From: a virus
IMG/VR virus record: IMGVR_UViG_3300032271_001647
Span: 1-50,919 of that record
Direction: 5' to 3' (one strand)
DNA length: 50,919 nt
Numbering within the stretch: position 1 is the first letter of the stretch; every line of letters begins with the position of its first letter. The notes beneath the pieces are model-generated. The model was not told the origin of the DNA. It worked only from the letters and a program-made list of their open reading frames with translations, and did no database searches. The position numbers and the translations under genes were made by a program. Shown one piece after another: positions 31,441 through 39,259 of the stretch.

Positions 31441-32640
31441 TTACAGGAACTTCAAATGTGCTGTATTGATAGCGATACCAGCCACGTAGTCTGCTGCGTT
31501 ACCAAGTGAACTTGAGCTGTTGCTGAGTTCCAAATAACCATATCGTGTCATAAAGGACACAACTGGTTCAAATGTATTTGGATCAATGATAACGCCTGAG
31601 CTTGTCAGCGGAACGTATGGGCAGAAGTAAGCTGCTGCGTCAATTTCGCCAGGCCCCTTGTAACCAACGAGTACTGCTGTATCGTCAGCTGCATACTGGT
31701 CCACATACACGCGCATGCTGTTGTTCAAAGTACCAACAAAACGGGTGTTGGTTGGTGCTTCAAATGTACCTTCAGTGGTACGAGCAAATGCTGATGTTGT
31801 AGCTGACTGTAACACTGTGAGTGCGGTTGGTGAAACCACAACCCAGTTACCTGCACCACGACGTGTGCGGGCAGCAATCAAGTTAGCAGCACGGTTTACT
31901 AGTGTAGCAAGAGCAGCATGCTCGTCACCAACGAATGTTGCAGTACCGCTAACGGCTGCTTGGTCGTAGGTTAGAGTCACGCCTGCAAGTGTACGCAAGC
32001 TAACCAAGATTTCCTGGTCAATTTCTGCAGTGATTTCTTGAGCCAGTGCAGCCATGATCTCTGCTTCAATGTCAATGCCCTGCTGAGCTTGTGCATCTTG
32101 AGCAGCTTCAAAGGTCCAACGAGCTGAAAGCTTACGGGTCTTGGCTTCAACTGTTTCCTTCAAGATCTGGATGTTCAGGCGCTTGCCTGCAGTGCCTTCT
32201 AGTGAAGTCACGTTAGCACCCTTGGGTGCAGTGCTGTTGCCATTGCCGCTGTAGAAACGTGCAATGTCAAATGGGCTTAGTGCTTCAGCACCAGCCACTG
32301 TGCTTGAGGGCGAGCCAAAAGCGTCAGCGTAACGAACACGCAGTGTGTGGATCTGTCCAACTGGGCCAGTCATGGGCTGAACGCCAATGATTTCGTTAGC
32401 AATAACAGTTGGCATCACACGACGGATTACTGGTAGAATGACCTTGTTGAGAGTAGCAATGTTACCAGCACCAGTGGCACCAGTTGTTGCACTTTCCAAC
32501 AACATCATTGGATTGTTCATCATTTCTTTTCTTGTATTTTCTAGAACAGACTCCATTACCTTTTTGCGATTGCCGGTAAGACCTTCGCAAAGAGCGGTCT
32601 TGGTAGCTGCCCAATGTGTTTCAAAGAGGTTCACTTTCAT
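31441..32640 (-). CDS. 23: Major capsid protein gp23
   Basis: This 399-residue protein has the gp23 pattern. The N-terminal helical propeptide is followed by MMLLESATTGATGAGNIATL at about 45-64, then VILPVIRRVMPTVIANEIIG and VQPMTGPVGQIHTLRVRY. The C-terminus has GPGEIDAAAYFCPYVPL and FEPVVSFMTRYGYLELSN. LLE/S at residues 47-50 fits the gp21 cleavage rule (L/I-x-E, then cut). It is shorter than T4 gp23 (521 aa). It begins 3 nt after the gp22 stop, with GGAGA as ribosome binding site, and a strong terminator follows. Confidence 0.93.
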   Translation of the reverse strand: MKVNLFETHWAATKTALCEGLTGNRKKVMESVLENTRKEMMNNPMMLLESATTGATGAGNIATLNKVILPVIRRVMPTVIANEIIGVQPMTGPVGQIHTLRVRYADAFGSPSSTVAGAEALSPFDIARFYSGNGNSTAPKGANVTSLEGTAGKRLNIQILKETVEAKTRKLSARWTFEAAQDAQAQQGIDIEAEIMAALAQEITAEIDQEILVSLRTLAGVTLTYDQAAVSGTATFVGDEHAALATLVNRAANLIAARTRRGAGNWVVVSPTALTVLQSATTSAFARTTEGTFEAPTNTRFVGTLNNSMRVYVDQYAADDTAVLVGYKGPGEIDAAAYFCPYVPLTSSGVIIDPNTFEPVVSFMTRYGYLELSNSSSSLGNAADYVAGIAINTAHLKFL

Positions 32641-32643
32641 GAT

Positions 32644-33879
32644 TTATTTCTCCATAACTTCTTTGTTGGTTATACCTGCTAGATAAAGAATCTGTCCAAT
32701 CTCACTGTTTTGCGCAGTTTCTGTTGGTTGTACTGTCTCTGCAAGTGTTGCTCTGTTACCAGTAATGGCAACATTGCGTTGGGCGTTTTCCACAAGCTCC
32801 CGCTGCTTGCTTGCGACGCTGGGCGCATTGCCGTTGTTAAGAACAGTTGGCAAATATCTATTAAATGCTTCTTTAAGATTGTTATTTTTAACATCTTCAA
32901 GCATTTCTAACATAATTGCTCGCTTTTCGCGGCTTAACGGACCAGTTAACTCAGTGAGTGTTTCCAGTCTCTTTGCTCGGTCGTTAGCTTCTTGAATTAG
33001 CTTCTTAGCTGATTCGGCCAAGCGTGTTTTTTCTTGCACATGGGATTGTGCAGTTTTAAGTTGTTTGCGATTTTCTTCAAGTTGTAGCTTGAGCTTTTTG
33101 AGTTCGCTACCTTCACTGAGATAGCTGCTCATGTACTCAGCAACAAATGATTCAAAAATGCGACGTCCAAAATTATTTTCGCGTGCACTCTTGATATCGT
33201 CGCGCCATTGTACTAATTCGTTCTTGATAACTTCGTTGAGGGTTTTATCCAACAATGCAACTGAACGATTAATCAATTTCTGTTGACTTTCTTGTATTTT
33301 CTTTTTGCCTAGTTTGGCCAATTGCACACGCTGTTCAACGAGTGCTTTCTTATCAACTTGGAATTCAGTGATCTCTTCGCTCAGTTGCTTGAGTACAAAG
33401 CTTTCCAACTTGTTGATTCTTTCTGCCAACTTGGCATTGTTTGATTCCTTGAGCTGTTGCACTTCACGAGCCAAACGCTTGCGCTCGGTTAGAGCTGCTC
33501 TACGGTCCTTTTGAAATTCTACAATTTCTTTACGCAGTTGAGCAGTTGCAAAATCCATGAACTTTTTATTATTTTCATGTATTTGCTGCTTCATTTCAGT
33601 TTTGATCTTGACAGTTTCTTCAGCTAGTTTTGCACGTTGCTTGCTTACTGCGGTACGATCAATTTGGAATTCATTGAGTTCTTTTTTGATGCTGTCTTGC
33701 ATCAAACGATCCATTGCTTCAACCAGTACTGCTTTGTCATGGGCATAACGAGCAGCATATGTTTCTTGAAGCTGGGCTTCTGCTAATTTAATCTTGTTGT
33801 CAAAAGCTTCTTGAAGTGCTGTCTTGACTTCGGGGCCAAGTACTTCACTTTCCAGCAGCTCTTTAAGTTGATCTGTCAT
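32644..33879 (-). CDS. 22: Prohead core scaffold gp22
   Basis: This 411-residue protein is almost entirely charged helix, as expected of the gp22 scaffold that fills the prohead and is later degraded by gp21. T4 gp22 has 269 residues; the enlargement here comes from an internal repeat. The pattern EFQ-x-D-(R/K)-x-A-x5-R-x-x-LA recurs at residues 70, 121 and 172, exactly 51 residues apart, with a degenerate fourth copy near 221. The C-terminus has LTGPLSREKRAIMLEMLEDV and FNRYLPTVLN, typical of the family. It lies between gp21 and gp23, with GAGGAG before its ATG. Confidence 0.85.
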   Translation of the reverse strand: MTDQLKELLESEVLGPEVKTALQEAFDNKIKLAEAQLQETYAARYAHDKAVLVEAMDRLMQDSIKKELNEFQIDRTAVSKQRAKLAEETVKIKTEMKQQIHENNKKFMDFATAQLRKEIVEFQKDRRAALTERKRLAREVQQLKESNNAKLAERINKLESFVLKQLSEEITEFQVDKKALVEQRVQLAKLGKKKIQESQQKLINRSVALLDKTLNEVIKNELVQWRDDIKSARENNFGRRIFESFVAEYMSSYLSEGSELKKLKLQLEENRKQLKTAQSHVQEKTRLAESAKKLIQEANDRAKRLETLTELTGPLSREKRAIMLEMLEDVKNNNLKEAFNRYLPTVLNNGNAPSVASKQRELVENAQRNVAITGNRATLAETVQPTETAQNSEIGQILYLAGITNKEVMEK

Positions 33880-33895
33880 TGGACGTTACTCCTCA

Positions 33896-34534
33896 TTAAA
33901 GTTTCAAATTGTCGATCCAGTTGAGCAGTATGGTTTTGAGCCCATGTTGTGCATGGGGATCATGTCTCACTGTTTCAGCTAAATCTATAATTTTATGACC
34001 ATATCTGCGTCCCATGATAGCTTCATAAACTGGTACTGGGTATGCATTAGGAGCAGATGGTTTGGCTACGATATCCACGGTCAGCATGTCAAACTCGCTA
34101 ACATAACCGCTGTCGTCAACATTACCAGAACCTCGTGAACTTACGCCCAGTTTGATTCCAGATTCCAACAATGTCTTGACAATGGTACCGCATGGTGTTG
34201 GTAAAATTTCCAATTTACCATAACCGTTATTACCGTCCATCCACATTTTGGTGATTTTATGACTCACACGATCCAGGTGTATTTGCAGTTCCTGTGGGTG
34301 ATCGCATTCACCAAGCACTCCATTGTCCTTGCTAATTGATTCATTGAGTGCATCAACAGCTTTTCTAATTTCAGTCACAGGATAAACACGGCCGTTGTGA
34401 TTTCGACGACCGCCTTCTACAAATATACCTTGCATGTACATTTTTTTCTGACCGCTGGCATCATCCTGCTCAGTTAAGACTTGAGCATTTGCTGCATCGT
34501 AGGTTAAATGTTCGACCAATATGTTGTTTTTCAT
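33896..34534 (-). CDS. 21: Prohead core protease gp21
   Basis: From the ATG at 34534 the protein has 212 residues, equal to T4 gp21. KKMYMQGIFVEGGRRNHNGR near the N-terminus, VLGECDHPQELQIHLDRVSH at about 73-92 (likely catalytic His) and LESGIKLGVSSRGSGNVDD at about 124-142 (nucleophile Ser in GVSSRGSG) are the hallmarks of this serine protease. It cleaves core and capsid proteins after L/I-x-E. The frame also extends 7 codons upstream to a TTG; the ATG is preferred. A TATAAATA element lies 24 nt before it. Confidence 0.88.
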   Translation of the reverse strand: MKNNILVEHLTYDAANAQVLTEQDDASGQKKMYMQGIFVEGGRRNHNGRVYPVTEIRKAVDALNESISKDNGVLGECDHPQELQIHLDRVSHKITKMWMDGNNGYGKLEILPTPCGTIVKTLLESGIKLGVSSRGSGNVDDSGYVSEFDMLTVDIVAKPSAPNAYPVPVYEAIMGRRYGHKIIDLAETVRHDPHAQHGLKTILLNWIDNLKL

Positions 34535-34558
34535 GGCATGTATTTGGCTATCCAATGA

Positions 34559-34566
34559 TATTTATA
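34559..34566 (-). promoter_or_regulatory. Consensus late promoter TATAAATA for gp21-gp22-gp23
   Basis: A perfect TATAAATA on the minus strand, 24 nt before the gp21 ATG and just after a terminator. It gives the protease-scaffold-capsid genes their own transcript. Confidence 0.65.
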
Positions 34567-34610
34567 TGTAATTTTAAAAACCGGTATAAAACGGTGGTTT
34601 TTTAATGAAA

Positions 34611-34639
34611 AAGCACTGCAAGGGTTTCTTGCAGTGCTT
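34611..34639 (-). terminator. Terminator before the gp21-gp23 unit
   Basis: Perfect 12-bp stem (AAGCACTGCAAG and its complement) with a 5-nt loop. On the minus strand it is followed by TTTTTC. It lies 30 nt downstream of the core protein gene ending at 34670. Confidence 0.8.
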
Positions 34640-34669
34640 GATACATAGATATAAGCAATTTAATGTGTA

Positions 34670-35671
34670 TTATTTGTCGTCTGTATTAACTTTGTAAAAT
34701 GGAGACTTGCTCTTGCCGGTTTTGAATTCGTCTTGAGTTGTTTCCAATCGACTATCAGGTATGCGCCGAGCACCATATTCTCCAGATGCAAGATTGCTGG
34801 TATCGTCCATGGACTTTTTGCGACGATTATCTGCCTTGGTACCCTTGGGTAAACCTCGAGCACCAGTTTCGCTGTTGTACACACCCCGGGGAGCATGTTC
34901 GCGATCAAAGTTGCGAGCATGAGGTCCTTTGCCAATGGTCACAGGTTTTGCACCCATGCGGCTAGATCGTGCACCTGCAACTGGACTTGTCTTACTTGAA
35001 TTGGGTTTGGCAAATTTACCAGAACCAACTTCGTGATCACGATCACCGCCAGCATATAGATCACTGCGAACAATGTCCAAGATCAGTGACTCTGATATTG
35101 CAGTGTCACTGGTCAGGGCATCGGCAATCTTGTTAACCACTGCTTCCTGTTCTGGGGTTGTTACCATACTGTTTAGATCAGTTATAAACTGTCGCTGATC
35201 GCGCTCAGCTTGTGTAAGCTGCATTGCCAGCTGCATGACTTCTTTTCTTTGTTCTGGAGACATTTCTGTCCATCTTGTCTTGAGTTGTTGCTGAATTACA
35301 CTGGGTAGAGAATCCATGCTGCAACCAATTAACTCACATAATTTGTTGGCTATAGCAGTTGATTCGTCTGGCTCGTCTTGCTCTTCAAGTTGATGGTCAT
35401 CATCTTTATGTCTGCTGAAAAATCTGCTGAGTTCGTTAGCTATTGCAAGCAACAACATTGGTCCAAAAGTTATTGCTCCGGCTATACCAGCAAACACCAA
35501 ATCTTTCATGACATCGGTTTCGTCAATCATTTCATTTTCTAGTTGCATGCTGTCGTGGATATCTCTAGCCTTGTCAATGAATGCTTCATGCAGCAGTTGT
35601 TCAGCTTCGTCTTTACGATTATTGATGTAAAGTTCCAAAACTTTTTCTAATTTCTTTTTTGTATCTCTCAT
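34670..35671 (-). CDS. Prohead core-type protein, gp67-like paralogue 3
   Basis: This 333-residue protein opens with KLEKVLELYINNRKDEAEQL then LHEAFIDKARDIHDSM. This helix pair resembles the start of T4 gp67 (Pip), a small acidic core protein. A hydrophobic stretch (GIAGAITFGPMLLLAIANEL, about 57-76) follows, then an acidic linker and a helical middle. The last ~120 residues, from DLYAGGDRDHEVGSGKFAKP to SPFYKVNTDDK, are nearly the same as in the next gene upstream. That shared region is basic and disordered. Located in the core gene block before gp21, it is probably packed in the prohead and cut by gp21. Duplication of the gene at 35754-36824 is evident. Confidence 0.65.
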   Translation of the reverse strand: MRDTKKKLEKVLELYINNRKDEAEQLLHEAFIDKARDIHDSMQLENEMIDETDVMKDLVFAGIAGAITFGPMLLLAIANELSRFFSRHKDDDHQLEEQDEPDESTAIANKLCELIGCSMDSLPSVIQQQLKTRWTEMSPEQRKEVMQLAMQLTQAERDQRQFITDLNSMVTTPEQEAVVNKIADALTSDTAISESLILDIVRSDLYAGGDRDHEVGSGKFAKPNSSKTSPVAGARSSRMGAKPVTIGKGPHARNFDREHAPRGVYNSETGARGLPKGTKADNRRKKSMDDTSNLASGEYGARRIPDSRLETTQDEFKTGKSKSPFYKVNTDDK

Positions 35672-35694
35672 AAAATTATCCTTCTATAATGTGA

Positions 35695-35727
35695 CAATAG
35701 AGAGCATGCAGTGCATGCTCTCTATTG
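35695..35727. repeat. Perfect 16-bp hairpin between core genes
   Basis: Arms of 16 nt (CAATAGAGAGCATGCA and its complement) flank a single G. There is no T run on the minus strand (TTGTCAC follows), so this could be an RNA processing or stability stem and not a full terminator. It lies between two gp67-like genes. Confidence 0.7.
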
Positions 35728-35753
35728 CAATCGACAGTTAAATTACCATTTGA

Positions 35754-36824
35754 TTAGTTATCACGCTTGACGTTATAGAATGGTGATTTGCTCTTGCCAG
35801 TCTTGAATTCGTCTTGAGTTGTTTCCAATCGGCTGCCGGACACACGCTTGGCACCATATTCTCCAGCACTCATGTCGCTCATGCCATCAGTGGCCTTTTT
35901 GCGACGATTGTCTGATTTGGCGCTCTTGGGCATGCCATTGTCTGATCCGCGAGTTTCGCCATATACACCATTTGGTGCATGCTCACGATCAAATCCGCGA
36001 GGCTTAGGTCCCTGACCAGTTTTTACTGGCTTGGCTCCCATGAGTTCAGCTCTTGACTTAGCAACTGGACTGGTACGGCTGGTATTTGGCTTGGCAAACT
36101 TGCCAGAACCAATTTCTCCGTCACGATCTCCGCCAGTGTATAGATCAGCACGCAGTACGTCTAGATCTAGACTTTCCATGAAATCGTCAAACTCGTCGAG
36201 TTCCTCATGCTTGCCTTCGTCTTCCATGTCCTCATCTTCATCTTCGTCGTGATCTTCGTCTTCGTCGTGATCTTCGTCTTCAGCTGCATGCTTGCCTTCG
36301 ATACGCTCAAATTCAGCTTTGAGTTCTTCAAGCGCGTCTTCTAGGTCGCTAATTCTATGATCGACGTCGTCTTCGTCTTCCATGTCTTCGTGTTCTTCGT
36401 CGTCCATGTCCTCATCGTCCATGTCTTCGTGTTCTTCGTCGTCCATGTCCTCATCGTCCATGTCTTCGTCGTGATCTTCGTCTTCGTCTTCATCGTCGAC
36501 TACTTCAACTTCTTCGTCTTCGTCGTCCATGTCATGCTCAAGAGCTTCCATGAAGGCTTCTTCTTGGTCAATTTCATCGTTCATCTCGTCCAAATCATCA
36601 ACGTCATGATGTGGTCTCATACGGTTGAATGTTTCGTCCTCGTCACCGCCATAGGTATCAACATGATCAAACTCGGCACCTTCATCAGCTGCCATCAATG
36701 ATTCATGAATACGACGAGCTTTTTCAATAAACACTTCATGTAGTAGTGCTTCAGCTGCGTCGGTCTTGTTGTTGATAACAAGTTCCATAACTCGCTCCAA
36801 CTTGGTCTTCATTGGTTTCTTCAT
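35754..36824 (-). CDS. Acidic prohead core protein, gp67/gp68-like paralogue 2
   Basis: The protein has 356 residues. KLERVMELVINNKTDAAEAL then LHEVFIEKARRIHESL forms the shared N-terminal helix pair. Residues ~50-215 are extremely acidic (Asp/Glu/His/Met runs, e.g. DEDMDDEEHEDMD), partly encoded by a 39-bp tandem repeat. Residues ~225-356 are the basic tail (DLYTGGDRDGEIGSGKFAKP ... SPFYNVKRDN) shared with the gene at 34.7 kb. T4 gp67 is likewise a short helical head followed by an acidic tail, so this is probably its enlarged counterpart. It has an AAAGGAGAG ribosome binding site, among the best in the window. Confidence 0.7.
   Translation of the reverse strand: MKKPMKTKLERVMELVINNKTDAAEALLHEVFIEKARRIHESLMAADEGAEFDHVDTYGGDEDETFNRMRPHHDVDDLDEMNDEIDQEEAFMEALEHDMDDEDEEVEVVDDEDEDEDHDEDMDDEDMDDEEHEDMDDEDMDDEEHEDMEDEDDVDHRISDLEDALEELKAEFERIEGKHAAEDEDHDEDEDHDEDEDEDMEDEGKHEELDEFDDFMESLDLDVLRADLYTGGDRDGEIGSGKFAKPNTSRTSPVAKSRAELMGAKPVKTGQGPKPRGFDREHAPNGVYGETRGSDNGMPKSAKSDNRRKKATDGMSDMSAGEYGAKRVSGSRLETTQDEFKTGKSKSPFYNVKRDN
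36379..36470. repeat. 39-bp tandem repeat encoding the acidic tract
   Basis: Two exact 39-bp units (36379-36417 and 36418-36456) are followed by a partial third of about 14 bp. Each unit encodes 13 residues of the DMDDE/DEEHE type. Copy number is likely variable between strains. Confidence 0.8.
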
Positions 36825-36927
36825 AAGTTCAGCTCTCCTTTTGTAGTATTAAGCATAGTCAGACTCATACGATATTTAACACGGTTTAATATTAACGTAC
36901 TATAATGGTGGAAAAAGCACTATTTTA

Positions 36928-37557
36928 TTATTTGATTTGTTCAACTAAAACTTCAAATGATTGGTCAACTCTATAGATTCTAGTTTCGGTGACTAATTTT
37001 GGTTCATTTTTGTTAACAAGTGAAATGGTGACTTTTTCAAAACCAAATGTTTCGCAAATTTCATTTATAGCGTTTACCAATTTTTGAATAGCTTGTATAG
37101 CAAATGCTCGAGCTGCATCTTTATTTGCTAACCCAAATCTTTCTGCATCCTTTAAAGTTTTAATGGTTTGCTTGAGGTCTTCTGAAGTTAATCTAGACAG
37201 TTCTGATAGATTGTTTTGACGTCTTATCTCATTTACTATTTTAATGAGTATTCGATTATCAGATACACTGTTTACTATGTTTTTTATCCAGAACAACAGC
37301 ATTATTAATATACGTAGTAATAAACTTAATCCAAGTCCGCCTAATGCGCCGCCTGCAATAAATGCTGTTACTGGACCAACTTCAGTGATAAACTTTGTAT
37401 CCATTGGTTGTATTTTTGTACCTTCGCTGGTTTGCATCTGTTCGTAGATTTGTTGTGCTTTACTAACAAAAACTTCGTGCAGCAGTTGTTCAGCTTGATC
37501 AGGTTGTTCATTGACAATGTGCCAAACCACTTGTTCTAATTTGCTCGTGTCAGACAT
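36928..37557 (-). CDS. Prohead core-type protein, gp67-like paralogue 1
   Basis: The protein has 209 residues. The N-terminus KLEQVVWHIVNEQPDQAEQL then LHEVFVSKAQQIYEQM matches the helix pair of the two following genes. A strongly hydrophobic segment (AFIAGGALGGLGLSLLLRIL followed by IMLLFWI, about 65-91) could span or associate with a membrane. The rest is helical and polar. It lacks the acidic tract and the basic tail. An AATAAATA element is 29 nt upstream of the ATG. It is the first of three paralogues in a row; function is inferred from position in the core block. Confidence 0.65.
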   Translation of the reverse strand: MSDTSKLEQVVWHIVNEQPDQAEQLLHEVFVSKAQQIYEQMQTSEGTKIQPMDTKFITEVGPVTAFIAGGALGGLGLSLLLRILIMLLFWIKNIVNSVSDNRILIKIVNEIRRQNNLSELSRLTSEDLKQTIKTLKDAERFGLANKDAARAFAIQAIQKLVNAINEICETFGFEKVTISLVNKNEPKLVTETRIYRVDQSFEVLVEQIK

Positions 37558-37586
37558 TGTATATGTTTCCAGTTATGTTAAAACAA

Positions 37587-37594
37587 TATTTATT
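37587..37594 (-). promoter_or_regulatory. Late-promoter-like AATAAATA before core gene block
   Basis: AATAAATA on the minus strand lies 29 nt before the ATG at 37557. The leader has TGGAAA as a weak Shine-Dalgarno. Confidence 0.5.
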
Positions 37595-37606
37595 CGGTAC
37601 TGGGAA

Positions 37607-38992
37607 TTATGTCTTCATGATATAAGCAAGTGCATAGAACGGTGGAGTAATATCAATTGGCGTGCCGCTTCCGGTGTCACCTGTTATAGATCCAGTTGCT
37701 CCTCCAGTTGAATCCATATAAATTTGCAAGTCGCCACCGGTGGCGTTGTGGAAAGGATACTGGGTAGGACTTGTAGTGATGTCCCAGGAGTGATGGTGAG
37801 CTGGTAAATTATTAACTGACAGAGAAACTGTACTTGATCCGCCAGTGCTGCCCGGAGTGTATGTGGTTCCAGCACCCAGTACAAACTGGTTTCTCAAATC
37901 TGGAGTGCCATTGCTACCATCGCACAATACCCATCCGCTGGGTATTGTACCAAGAGCCCCACTCCATAACAATATCGAACCTCTGGGCACTAGATATGCC
38001 AGCAACCCAGCTGTTACATCCACATTACTGCCACCGGTTACCAGTCCTTGCGCATTAACGTTCACAATGTTATATGTACCAGCAGACACAACATCGGGTG
38101 CAGCACCGGTTACAAATCCATGATTGTTTACCACCACGCTGGTATAAGTTCCAGCCACTTGTAGATTTGGCAAGCTGGTGCTAACTATTGCAACATTGTC
38201 AACCACAGTGGCATTGCCACTAACATCTCCCACTATCTGCACATTGCTTATGGGATAGTAACCCAGGCTCTGCTGTATGTCATACCCATCTATGCCTATT
38301 TGGCCACTGATCACAATGCCGTTTGATGCAACAGTGACTTTGTTATAGCTAGCCGATGTTACCACATCATGTAATTTCACATTAACAGTTACATCTTTGC
38401 TGCCGTTTATGCTCACTGAACCAGTTGCATCTCCTCCAACTGACAGTGTAAATGGATTGGTCAACTGGTCAGCTTGAAACACAACACCAGTAAACTTGTA
38501 GGTGTTGACTGGGTCAGTGGCAAGAGTTATGCCAGGATATATGCCATTGGGAAATCTAGTTCCAAACTCGTAATTGATGTCATTGATCACTTGATTGTTG
38601 GGTAGCTGTGCTCGAGCAAGATACACATGACTAATTGCAGACACAATTACCCCATCGCTAATCAGCACATCAATGATGTCTGATCCCACCACCACTGTGG
38701 CTATGCCAGCTGATCCATCAGCTGGTGGCATGATAGCACGCCAGGTGTAACCATTGAATACCTTGAGAGTACCTGCAATGGTATCATACCACATTTGACC
38801 CTGCAAGGGATTTATTGGTGATGCAGTGTTTGCAAAATGCTGCATGAGATTGATCAAGTCTTGGTTGATACTGGAACCAAAGTTCAATGAATTTTTACCC
38901 ACAAGCGTGAGGCTGGTGCTGGTGTTGTCCAGTGTGCTGTCGCCCAGTGTCAACAGTGGAGTGCCATCGCTGCGTTTGAGATTGTAAACCAT
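37607..38992 (-). CDS. Tail-fibre-like protein with C-terminal phage tail collar domain
   Basis: The protein has 461 residues. The N-terminal ~100 residues (VYNLKRSDGTPLLTLGDSTL, then GQMWYDTIAGTLKVFNGYTW) are a short conserved module seen in structural proteins of T4-like marine phages. The middle has repeats of the S/A-G-T-Y-x-x-V-x-V-x-x-x-G-x-V-T-G-x type, as in fibres. Residues ~340-461 are a tail collar domain (RGSILLWSGALGTIPSGWVL, CDGSNGTPDLRNQFVLGAG, NNLPAHHHSW). It could be a short tail fibre or a head/neck fibre. Its ATG overlaps the stop of the preceding gene by 1 nt (TAATG). Confidence 0.75.
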   Translation of the reverse strand: MVYNLKRSDGTPLLTLGDSTLDNTSTSLTLVGKNSLNFGSSINQDLINLMQHFANTASPINPLQGQMWYDTIAGTLKVFNGYTWRAIMPPADGSAGIATVVVGSDIIDVLISDGVIVSAISHVYLARAQLPNNQVINDINYEFGTRFPNGIYPGITLATDPVNTYKFTGVVFQADQLTNPFTLSVGGDATGSVSINGSKDVTVNVKLHDVVTSASYNKVTVASNGIVISGQIGIDGYDIQQSLGYYPISNVQIVGDVSGNATVVDNVAIVSTSLPNLQVAGTYTSVVVNNHGFVTGAAPDVVSAGTYNIVNVNAQGLVTGGSNVDVTAGLLAYLVPRGSILLWSGALGTIPSGWVLCDGSNGTPDLRNQFVLGAGTTYTPGSTGGSSTVSLSVNNLPAHHHSWDITTSPTQYPFHNATGGDLQIYMDSTGGATGSITGDTGSGTPIDITPPFYALAYIMKT

Positions 38993-39216
38993 TATAAGCC
39001 TCCGCCTCCTCCGCCTTCAGCTGCAGGAGAGCCATAAATTATTTCCAAGAAATCTTCTCTTACTAAATTTTCTAGATCTTTAGCAGTTCTCATTTTTTTC
39101 AGTTTGTTCAAATGACGCAGTGTGAGACGAGGTCCTCTACTTTTGTCTATTTCGGCTCGGTTATAATTGTCTTCAGCTGGATTATAAAATTCGCCTTGAA
39201 ATTCGTTGCTGTCCAT
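38992..39216 (-). CDS. Small unknown protein following the portal gene
   Basis: I do not recognise this 74-residue protein. It is polar, with a basic helical centre (RGPRLTLRHLNKLKKMRTAK) and an odd C-terminus of six glycines then Leu. The glycine codons are GGA/GGC and form a long purine-rich G run (GGAGG twice) directly before the start of the tail-fibre-like gene, so they double as its ribosome binding site. It is linked by a 1-nt stop/start overlap. Confidence 0.65.
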   Translation of the reverse strand: MDSNEFQGEFYNPAEDNYNRAEIDKSRGPRLTLRHLNKLKKMRTAKDLENLVREDFLEIIYGSPAAEGGGGGGL

Positions 39217-39252
39217 TGGTTAATGCACCTTGTTCATGCTTGTAGCTGCTGT

Positions 39253-39259
39253 TATTTAG
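39253..39259 (-). promoter_or_regulatory. Late-promoter-like CTAAATA overlapping the gp20 stop codon
   Basis: CTAAATA on the minus strand contains the TAA stop codon of gp20 and lies 36 nt before the ATG at 39216. An AAGGTGC ribosome binding site follows. Confidence 0.45.

Noticed and set aside
36357-36701. Hydrophobic 114-codon frame on the plus strand
   Set aside because: It is the antisense shadow of the Asp/Glu repeat tract, which reads as Val/Phe/Ile on the other strand.
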